Origin: Cytophagaceae bacterium
GTDB taxonomy: Bacteria; Bacteroidota; Bacteroidia; Cytophagales; Spirosomataceae
DNA: 64,000 bases
NCBI GenBank assembly: GCA_027491315.1
Contig: JAIXWL010000003.1
Span: 124,001 to 188,000 of the forward strand
Reading direction: 5' to 3'
The position numbers were made by a program, and so were the translations under genes. The notes below the pieces were generated by a model. The model had not been told where the DNA came from, did no database searches, and saw only the letters and a list, made by a program, of their open reading frames with translations. Of this stretch, positions 56,394-64,000 are shown piece after piece (position 1 is the first letter of the stretch; each line of letters starts with the position of its first letter).

Positions 56394-59300
56394 CTTGAAT
56401 TTGTTGAATGAATGATTTCGGGGATTTCCCATATTGTTTTTTAAAGGCTCGCGTAAAATAGGCAGGATCATTGAAGCCAACCTGATAGGCAATTTCGGAG
56501 ATATTAAATTCAGAATTTTCTAAAAGCAATTTGGCTTGTTGCAAACGGATGGAACGAATAAACTCATTTCCCGCCAATGATGTCAAGTTCTTAAGTTTTC
56601 GATACAATTGCATTTTGCTCATATCCAAGCCTTTTTCCAAGTCATCCACATCAAATTCTGCTTCAGCAAGATGGTCGATCACCAATTGAGTGGCTTTTTG
56701 CAAGAAGGGATCCTCATACACGGGTAATTTTCCTTCTGTTAAACCTTGCTGAATCATTTGTTTTTGCCAGTTTTTCCGCATCCTCTCCTTCGTTTCAAGC
56801 AATTTATTGACCCTGATTTCCAAAATATCGGCATTAAAAGGCTTGGAAACAAAATCATCAGCACCGGCTTGCATTCCTTCAATTTGACTTTCGTGCGAAC
56901 TTTTTGATGTTAAAATCAATAATGGAATATGGTTAGTCTTAGGATTTTGGCGTAAGGCTCGGCAAAGATTTACTCCACTCATGCCAGGCATCATCCAGTC
57001 GGTAATTAAGACATCAGGGATAAATTTCAAGGCCATTTCTAGGGCTTCTTCACCCCTTTCTGCTTGGATAATCTGAAACCTATTTTTAAAAATATCCGAA
57101 ATAAATTGACGCATTTCTGAATGATCGTCAACCACCATTAATATTTGCTTCTCTTGTTCTATTTCCAATTCATCCGCTTTCTTTAAAACAGAGCTAGGCT
57201 CGATTGCACTAAATACCGGTTTATTGAGTATCCAGGAAGGATCATAATCCTTTTGGGTTACCGGAAATTCGATACAAAAATCGCTGCCTTTACCTAATTC
57301 GCTACTAACCTCAATCTGCCCTAAATGAAGCTCCATCAATTCCTTGCAAAGAGATAAACCGACTCCAGTACCTACTCGACCAATGGAATCAGGAACTTGA
57401 TAAAATCGATTGAAAATATGAGGTAAATGAGTCGAATCAATCCCCTTACCCGTATCCATCACATGAATTTTAGCCACTTGAACTTCCTCAGATCCCGCTT
57501 TAAACTGCTTAATTAAATCCATTTTGACGGCTATGGTTCCATCTTCTGGAGTATGCTTAAATGCGTTGGAAAGTAAATTAGAAATACATTTTTCAATGAT
57601 GTCGGCATCGTAATATACAAATAGGGATTCCATGGGTGGAACCCATTTTAATTTAATTTGCTTTTGAACGGCATAGGCTTCAAATCCTTGCATGATACCA
57701 TTCAATTGTAAAATTAAATCATGTTGCGCTATGACAGGTTGTTGCTTCCCTGCTTCAATTTTAGATAAATCAAGCAATTGATTGATTAGGTGTAATAGTT
57801 TTTGTGCATTTTGGTAGATGGCCAATATCCTAGATTTCTGTTCTTTATTGGCCTGTGTATTATTTAAAAAATATTTCTCTAATGGACTGATTATCAATGT
57901 CAATGGAGTTCTTAACTCATGAGAGATATTTGTAAAGAAATGAGTTTTCACTTGCTCCAACTCTCGAATTCTCTCCTTCTCAATTTCCTTCATCCTAAGG
58001 TCCGTTTTAAATGCCTCGCGAATTCTCACCTCGCGCATAAAACCATAGATCAAACCAAATAAGATAAGAGAATAGAGACCATAGGCCCACCAGGTTCTAT
58101 ACCAAGGAGGCAAAACGGTAATATTTAATTCAAATGGTTTTTCACCCCAGACACCATCGGAATTAGTAGCTTTCACTTTAAAGGTATAATCCCCGGGGTT
58201 AAGGTTGGTATAAGTAGCCGTGCGTTGTGTTCCTACCTCATTCCACTCTTTATCAAAACCTTCCAAATAATACGCGTAGCGATTGTTCTTTGGCCTTTGA
58301 TATTCCAAAGCCACGAAATCCAAGCTAAAAACTGTCTGATTCGGCTGAAGTATTAAATGCTTAGTTTGAAGGATATCTCGCTCTAAAGGTGAATTTTCGT
58401 CCCCTACTTTAACGGGTTTATTGAAAATCTTTAAACCAGTTAAATAAATTGGCGGAATATCCATTTTCATCCTAAGGCTATCTGCCTTAATAAAATTAAG
58501 TCCATTTGCGCCGCCAAAAAACAACCAGTCTTTGTCGTTCTGACTATAAGCATTGGCCAAAAACTCCTTCCCTTGAAGTCCATCCAATTCATCAAAATTG
58601 ACAAATTTGAGTGTTTTAGGGTTCATTTTAGATATTCCTCCGTTGGTACTAATCCAGAGGTTTCCCTGTTTATCCTCCATCATACTTCTTAAAGTATTAG
58701 ATGCTAAACCATCTGCCACCGTAAGGTTCCTAAAACCTTTACCCGGTCCAAGAAATAAATGTAAACCTCCCCCATTCGTCAACACCCAAATTCGCTTATT
58801 CCGATCTTGAAATATTTTAGTAATATTATTGTATCGGATTCCGTTGGGAGCTCCATTTTTCTCAAAATGTGTCAATTGTTGACTAGCTATGTCGTACAGA
58901 TATAATCCAAAGCCAGTAGTTCCTATCCATATTTGCTTATTTTCAAGGACCATAAGACTGGAAATATTCTTACCAGAAAAATTCTTATACCCTAAGGCTG
59001 GGTAAGGAATACGGTATTTCTTTGTGGGAATATCAAATTCTAAAAGGCCTAAACCAACGGTCCCAAGCCAAAGTTTATTTCCCATTAAGCTCATGGCCGT
59101 CAAATTCGCAGCTCGGTTACCTAATTGATATGGATAGGCAATTTGCTTCTTTTGGGAAGTCAAATTAATCAAGCCATTTCCCCAAACGCCAATCCATAAA
59201 TTACCATCTTTATCCGATTGTAATAAACTGACGTCAAAATCTGAAACCTGATTTAATTTGTTGACTCCAGCATTATTAACTATATGCTCAATTTTCCCTG

Positions 59301-60480
59301 TTTTATAATTAAAGTAGGACAAACCCACATTCAAACCAATCCATACGCCATTGGGATCCGTTTTACTAACACTTATGGCCGTAACTTTATTACTTAAAAG
59401 CCCTTGCAAGGTGTTAGGTTTGTAACGCAGAATGGAAAAGCGAGGTTTTTGGTAAAAGGCAATGTTTAAGCCTGCTTCCCAAGTTCCTACCCAGGTATTT
59501 AGATTGGCATCAGTAAATAAACTGGTGACAGAAAAAGAACTAATACCAAGGTCAGGATCAGGATTCGATGAAATTTGATAATAAGAAGAAAAATCTTCCT
59601 TATTTAGTACATATACACCATTATCTGTTCCTATCCATAAATTCTGATAGGCATCTTTTGTCAGGCTAGTAACGATATTTTGACGACTTAAAGGACTTTG
59701 GGCATTGTAAAATACCCGAGTAAAATGTTGATTTTGTGGATTAAATCGAAATAACCCTCTTCCCTCCGTCCCCACAAGTATGTCACCATTAGCCGCCTCA
59801 TTAATAACCCGAATACGGTAATCCGGTGTTAAATTTTTTTCTGACAATTTGAATGGCATATAGGATCTAGGTCCAAGTCTGGAAATCAATAAACCTGTGC
59901 GCGTTCCAAACCAGATAGCCCCTTTAGAATGGCGATAAATACGCACCACATCTGCCATCATGGGGTTTTTTACGTCCGATTCTTTGGCTATTAATTTGTT
60001 TTCTCGTGTGTCATAAATTAAAATACCCAAGCCTGTGGCAGAAACCATGACCCGATGATTTCCCAAATTCAGAATGGAAGAAACGGTCATGGAAGAAAAA
60101 TCCTCTCCATTGGGGCCCTTAGAAAAACGATAAACCTTACCCGTAGATAGGTCAATTTTATTCAAACCAGCATTCCTGGTGCCCGCCCACATATTGCCTT
60201 CATCATCTTCACACATGGTAAAAATATCACTTCCACTAAGGGTTGTTGAGTCTGATGGGTCACTTCTAAAAACCACAAAATTATTCCCATCATAGCGGTT
60301 AAGTCCGTCTGAAGTGGCAAACCAAAGAAAGCCTTTTTTATCCTGAATAATTTTTGAAATGGTACTTTGAGATAATCCGGATGCCGTAGTCAAGCGTTCA
60401 TAACGCTGACTCTTTTGGGCAGAAAGTGGCCAACTGACACCCAAAAACAAAAGCAAGAAAAGTCCAAATAATCGTTTCAA
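56380..60480 (-). CDS. hybrid two-component system regulator (propeller sensor, Y_Y_Y, HisKA, HATPase, REC, AraC HTH)
   Basis: Repeated W(F/A)GT..GL / LWIGT propeller motifs; THFFTNISHELRTPLTLIISPLEK; GTGVGLSLCKELMELHLG; VDDHSEMRQFI...LITDWMMPGMSG; AraC C-terminus YQVGFNDPAYFTRAFKKQYGKSPKSF. Confidence 0.97.
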   Translation of the reverse strand: MKRLFGLFLLLFLGVSWPLSAQKSQRYERLTTASGLSQSTISKIIQDKKGFLWFATSDGLNRYDGNNFVVFRSDPSDSTTLSGSDIFTMCEDDEGNMWAGTRNAGLNKIDLSTGKVYRFSKGPNGEDFSSMTVSSILNLGNHRVMVSATGLGILIYDTRENKLIAKESDVKNPMMADVVRIYRHSKGAIWFGTRTGLLISRLGPRSYMPFKLSEKNLTPDYRIRVINEAANGDILVGTEGRGLFRFNPQNQHFTRVFYNAQSPLSRQNIVTSLTKDAYQNLWIGTDNGVYVLNKEDFSSYYQISSNPDPDLGISSFSVTSLFTDANLNTWVGTWEAGLNIAFYQKPRFSILRYKPNTLQGLLSNKVTAISVSKTDPNGVWIGLNVGLSYFNYKTGKIEHIVNNAGVNKLNQVSDFDVSLLQSDKDGNLWIGVWGNGLINLTSQKKQIAYPYQLGNRAANLTAMSLMGNKLWLGTVGLGLLEFDIPTKKYRIPYPALGYKNFSGKNISSLMVLENKQIWIGTTGFGLYLYDIASQQLTHFEKNGAPNGIRYNNITKIFQDRNKRIWVLTNGGGLHLFLGPGKGFRNLTVADGLASNTLRSMMEDKQGNLWISTNGGISKMNPKTLKFVNFDELDGLQGKEFLANAYSQNDKDWLFFGGANGLNFIKADSLRMKMDIPPIYLTGLKIFNKPVKVGDENSPLERDILQTKHLILQPNQTVFSLDFVALEYQRPKNNRYAYYLEGFDKEWNEVGTQRTATYTNLNPGDYTFKVKATNSDGVWGEKPFELNITVLPPWYRTWWAYGLYSLILFGLIYGFMREVRIREAFKTDLRMKEIEKERIRELEQVKTHFFTNISHELRTPLTLIISPLEKYFLNNTQANKEQKSRILAIYQNAQKLLHLINQLLDLSKIEAGKQQPVIAQHDLILQLNGIMQGFEAYAVQKQIKLKWVPPMESLFVYYDADIIEKCISNLLSNAFKHTPEDGTIAVKMDLIKQFKAGSEEVQVAKIHVMDTGKGIDSTHLPHIFNRFYQVPDSIGRVGTGVGLSLCKELMELHLGQIEVSSELGKGSDFCIEFPVTQKDYDPSWILNKPVFSAIEPSSVLKKADELEIEQEKQILMVVDDHSEMRQFISDIFKNRFQIIQAERGEEALEMALKFIPDVLITDWMMPGMSGVNLCRALRQNPKTNHIPLLILTSKSSHESQIEGMQAGADDFVSKPFNADILEIRVNKLLETKERMRKNWQKQMIQQGLTEGKLPVYEDPFLQKATQLVIDHLAEAEFDVDDLEKGLDMSKMQLYRKLKNLTSLAGNEFIRSIRLQQAKLLLENSEFNISEIAYQVGFNDPAYFTRAFKKQYGKSPKSFIQQIQDEKS

Positions 60481-60783
60481 AAGGTTTCTTTTATTAGGCT
60501 AATAAAAACTAAAATTAGAAAAATATTCCTGAATCCTGAGATGATTTATCCTACATAGAAATATTTAGCCAATGTCCTATTTCCCTAGAAAAGGTGATTA
60601 AAGGGTAAAAAATACCTTCAAATTCTTTCAAATGGGTGATTTTGCAAGATATATCCTTAAATATGAAAGATTTGTCCTAAAGTATCCAAGCTCTTGAACT
60701 TAATTTTGAACACGTTTTGAGACATAATAATTTAGTTTTTAACTCAAAGCTTTCTCCATTAGTAAATCTTTCAGAACCAAATT

Positions 60784-61812
60784 ATGAATAAATCATTTGT
60801 TTCGTTTTCTGGCAAAAATTTTGATAATAAGTTGCCAAAATACCAGCAATTAATTAATTCACTTCTTCAAGATATTGAGATGGGAGAATTGAAGCCGGGG
60901 GAACGTCTGCCTTCCATCAATGAAGCCTCGGAAGAATGTTATTTATCGAGAGATACGGTAGAAAGAGCCTATACTGAGTTGCATAAGATGGGAGCCATCA
61001 CCTCCATTTTTAGAAAAGGGTATTTCATCTCCAACTCGTCGCTGAAGCTAAAAACCAAGGTGATGTTTTTAGTAGGCAAAATTACTGACACCAATAAAGC
61101 CATCTTTAATTCTTTTAATGAAGCTGTAGGCAAAAATGTATTGGTGGACATTTTTACTTATCAATACAAGACGCGTCAATTTCAAGAAATATTAGGTCAA
61201 CAATTGGGCAATTACCATTACTATGTAATTATGCCTCATTTGATTGAAGAGGAAGAGGAAAATATTAAATGCTTAAAAAAGATTGCTGGTGACCGATTAA
61301 TCTTGTTAGACCAGCATTTTGAAAGTATGCAAAATACTCATGCGAGTATAGTTTGCCATCCAAAATCACAAATCATTCAAGAATTTACCAACCATACAAA
61401 CCTGTTTCAAAAATACCGTTGTTTAAATCTCGTATTAACCGAAGAAGAATACTTCGATGCGGAATTTATCAATGGCTGTGGAGATTTCTGTGAGTCCATT
61501 AACATGGATTTTAAAGTATTAGATGGTCTGGAGGGAGAGGAATTAAACCAAGGCGAATTGTATTTCACCCTGGATGATTCAGACTTAATTCAGGCCATCA
61601 AATACGCAGATCAGCAAAAATGGAAATTAGGGAAAGACATCGGTATCATATCCTACAATGATCAAGGATACAAAGAAATATTATCAGGGGGTATTACTGT
61701 CCTTTCAAACCAACCTGAAAAAATTGGGCGACGTGCTGCAGCACTAATTGGCGAAAGCATTAAGACCACAGAAGAAATTGATCTACAATTGATCGTAAGA
61801 CTATCACTTTAG
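60784..61812 (+). CDS. GntR-type HTH regulator with LacI-like sugar-binding domain
   Basis: LPKYQQLINSLLQDIEMGELKPGERLPSINEASEECYLSRDTVERAYTELHKMGAI; C-term IISYNDQGYKEILSGGITVLSNQPEKIGRRAAALIGESI. Confidence 0.9.
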   Translation: MNKSFVSFSGKNFDNKLPKYQQLINSLLQDIEMGELKPGERLPSINEASEECYLSRDTVERAYTELHKMGAITSIFRKGYFISNSSLKLKTKVMFLVGKITDTNKAIFNSFNEAVGKNVLVDIFTYQYKTRQFQEILGQQLGNYHYYVIMPHLIEEEEENIKCLKKIAGDRLILLDQHFESMQNTHASIVCHPKSQIIQEFTNHTNLFQKYRCLNLVLTEEEYFDAEFINGCGDFCESINMDFKVLDGLEGEELNQGELYFTLDDSDLIQAIKYADQQKWKLGKDIGIISYNDQGYKEILSGGITVLSNQPEKIGRRAAALIGESIKTTEEIDLQLIVRLSL

Positions 61813-61828
61813 GGTTTAATTTTGTGGA

Positions 61829-61862
61829 AACGGGTCATGAATTTCATGACTCGTTTTTTTTG
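61829..61862 (+). terminator. terminator between convergent genes
   Basis: AACGGGTCATGAA-T-TTCATGACTCGTT followed by TTTTTT; one G.U in stem. Confidence 0.75.
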
Positions 61863-62785
61863 TTTACGTATTGAATATTTCTTTGTAAGCCAGTTATTTT
61901 CGTGCGTTTAATAGCCGAATAGTGGAATAATTCTTTGAATACTTGTTCAGATAATGATTCCCAATCTCCCTTCTTCATTTCTAAAAAGGCAGGACTAGCT
62001 TCAAACCTAGGTTCTTGATGCGGCTTCGAAAAGCGGTTCCAAGGGCAAACATCTTGGCAAATATCACATCCAAAAATCCAATCATGAAAATCAGATTTCA
62101 TAGAAGCCGGAATGCCGTTTTTCAATTCAATCGTGAAATAGGAAATACATTTAGAACCATCCACCCAATAGGGGCTTAAAGCTTCCGTAGGACAGGCATC
62201 AATACACCTAGTGCATGTACCACAAAAATCCTTGATAGGACCATCTGGCTCGGCAGGAAGATCAATGAGCAGTTCGGCAATAAAGTAAAAGCTCCCCTGT
62301 TTGGGAATAATCAAATTTCCGTTTTTACCCAACCAGCCCAATCCTGATTTCTTTGCCCAGGCTTTTTCTAATACCGGAGCAGAGTCCACAAACATCCGTC
62401 CTGATATCTCCCCTATTTCATCTTGAAGAGCATCCCACAACACTTGCATCTTATCTTTCACTACCCGGTGGTAATCTTCTCCAAAAGCATATTTAGAGAC
62501 CTTAAAATGATGATTTAAAGGGCTTAAGCTAGGACTTGGAAAATAATTAAAAACCAATGAAACGACCGTTTGACACCCCTCCACCAATTTTCTAGGATCC
62601 AAACGTTTATCAAAATGGTTGGCCATATAAGCCATCTCACCATGCAAACCTTGGTTTAACCAAGCCTCCAAACGCGGAGCCTCTTCCTCCAAAAAATCTG
62701 CCTTAGATATTCCACAAAAAGAAAATCCAGCATCTAGGGCCTTTTTTTTGATGATTGCCGAAACTTGAAGTGGAGTTAGTGTCAT
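61844..62785 (-). CDS. queG: epoxyqueuosine reductase
   Basis: [49 protein letters not shown]; start moved to [11 protein letters not shown] (ORF track 62821). Confidence 0.95.
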   Translation of the reverse strand: MTLTPLQVSAIIKKKALDAGFSFCGISKADFLEEEAPRLEAWLNQGLHGEMAYMANHFDKRLDPRKLVEGCQTVVSLVFNYFPSPSLSPLNHHFKVSKYAFGEDYHRVVKDKMQVLWDALQDEIGEISGRMFVDSAPVLEKAWAKKSGLGWLGKNGNLIIPKQGSFYFIAELLIDLPAEPDGPIKDFCGTCTRCIDACPTEALSPYWVDGSKCISYFTIELKNGIPASMKSDFHDWIFGCDICQDVCPWNRFSKPHQEPRFEASPAFLEMKKGDWESLSEQVFKELFHYSAIKRTKITGLQRNIQYVNKKNES

Positions 62786-62885
62786 ATGCCTAAAATTACG
62801 AATATGGCTTATCTCTGCCAAACTGTCATAAAATACTTTTTGGCTTATGATTTGTGTGGCTATAAAAGCGTATTAATTTTGCCTT

Positions 62886-63410
62886 ATGAAAAAGAAAGAA
62901 AACGAGAATAATTTAGAGGAAGAGAAAATCCAATCCGAAAATCAGGAAAATTTGACAGAAAACGAAGAGAGCGAGCAGCAGGAAACTCCTACGGATGAGT
63001 TAGCAGAAATGAAGGAAAAATACCTTCGCTTGTATTCAGACTTTGAAAATTTCAGAAAGCGTACCGCCAAAGAAAAAGTAGAATTAATCCAAACAGCATC
63101 TGCTGGTTTGATTGTTGATTTGCTACCCGTTATCGATGATTATGAGCGTGCCCTAGCGAATGCACCTGAAGGTGAAATTTCCGAAGGCATTCAATTGATT
63201 TTTGCTAAAATTAATTCAGTCCTACAATCTAAAGGCTTAAAAGAACTTCCTGCTAAAGGGGAAACATTTGATGCAGAAATACATGATTGCATAACTCAGT
63301 TTGCTGCGCCAACGGAAGCCGATAAAGGTAAAGTACTTGAGGTGATTGAAAAAGGATATACACTACATGAAAAGGTCATCCGCTTTGCGAAAGTGGTGGT
63401 TGGTAATTAA
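62886..63410 (+). CDS. grpE: nucleotide exchange factor GrpE
   Basis: [48 protein letters not shown]...[22 protein letters not shown]. Confidence 0.96.
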   Translation: MKKKENENNLEEEKIQSENQENLTENEESEQQETPTDELAEMKEKYLRLYSDFENFRKRTAKEKVELIQTASAGLIVDLLPVIDDYERALANAPEGEISEGIQLIFAKINSVLQSKGLKELPAKGETFDAEIHDCITQFAAPTEADKGKVLEVIEKGYTLHEKVIRFAKVVVGN

Positions 63411-63418
63411 TAAATACA

Positions 63419-64000
63419 ATGGCTCAAAAAAGAGATTATTACGAGGTATTAGGGGTAGCTAAAACGGCTTCAGAAGAGGAGATTAAGAAGGCATATCGTA
63501 AGATGGCCATTAAATACCATCCAGATAAAAACCCTGATAACAAGGAAGCAGAAGAGAAGTTCAAAGAAGCGGCAGAGGCTTATGAAGTTTTAAGCAATGC
63601 GCAGAAAAAGGCCCAATACGACCGATTCGGACATGCGGGTATGGGTGGAGCAGCAGGTGGTGGCTTTAATGGCGGTAACATGAACATGGAAGATATCTTC
63701 TCTCAATTTGGAGATATCTTTGGGGATGAAAGCCCATTTGGAAGCTTTTTCTCAGGTGGCCGAGGCGGTGGTGGAAGACGCCAGCGTAAAGGTTCTGATC
63801 TACGCATTAAGCTAAAACTTAATTTAGAGGAGATTGCCAATGGCGTTGAGAAAAAAATTAAAGTAAAACGCCATGTAGCTTGTAAAACTTGTTCTGGAAA
63901 TGGATCTAAAAATGGTACTGACCTAAAAACATGTCAAACATGCCAAGGTTCTGGTCAAGTACGTCGAGTACAGCAAACCATGCTAGGACAAATGGTAACG
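63419..64000 (+). CDS. dnaJ: chaperone DnaJ, N-terminal part (3' truncated by window)
   Basis: ATG at 63419; [48 protein letters not shown]...; G/F region; CxxCxGxG zinc motifs starting. Confidence 0.97.
   Translation, partial: MAQKRDYYEVLGVAKTASEEEIKKAYRKMAIKYHPDKNPDNKEAEEKFKEAAEAYEVLSNAQKKAQYDRFGHAGMGGAAGGGFNGGNMNMEDIFSQFGDIFGDESPFGSFFSGGRGGGGRRQRKGSDLRIKLKLNLEEIANGVEKKIKVKRHVACKTCSGNGSKNGTDLKTCQTCQGSGQVRRVQQTMLGQMVT

Noticed and set aside
62786-62885. Heat-shock operator (CIRCE) upstream of grpE-dnaJ
   Set aside because: No TTAGCACTC-N9-GAGTGCTAA-like inverted repeat is visible in the intergenic sequence

Overview
64 kb chromosomal window, apparently from a Bacteroidota genome (probably Cytophagales-like, judged from gene content: HTCS regulator, MenC/PBP1A/DUF families, a tmRNA tag ending in YAMAA). 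Nothing was searched, so family calls rest on recognised motifs in the supplied translations. Most of the window is ordinary housekeeping and metabolic DNA: alaS 3' end, pabB/pabC-like, RecD-like helicase, MarR-EmrA-EmrB-TolC efflux module, ald/Lrp, ssrA, pectin/rhamnose-related genes (two GH88/105, rhaM, kduI), threonine aldolase, rsmI, tRNA-Ser(UGA), miaA, GH20, amt/P-II, sulfatase, mnmE, AddB-like nuclease, GMC oxidoreductase plus subunit 3, porin, lpxK, menC-like, hemF, PBP1A, trpF-like, mnmA, HTCS hybrid regulator, GntR/LacI regulator, queG, grpE and dnaJ (cut by the window end). Less ordinary items: (1) an AT-rich pocket around 12.1-14.3 kb, downstream of ssrA, with a five-repeat zinc-ribbon protein fused to a PD-(D/E)XK/Vsr-like nuclease domain; (2) a Mom/GNAT-like 'phage-type' protein beside miaA; (3) heptamer-periodic inverted repeats at two convergent gene junctions; (4) a terminator-like hairpin between the ald promoter region and its start codon, a possible attenuator; (5) a frameshifted IS200/RAYT transposase with two related palindromes upstream. 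I see no CRISPR array, prophage, integrase or clear defence operon. None of these can be called a new system from sequence alone; items 1-4 deserve follow-up.
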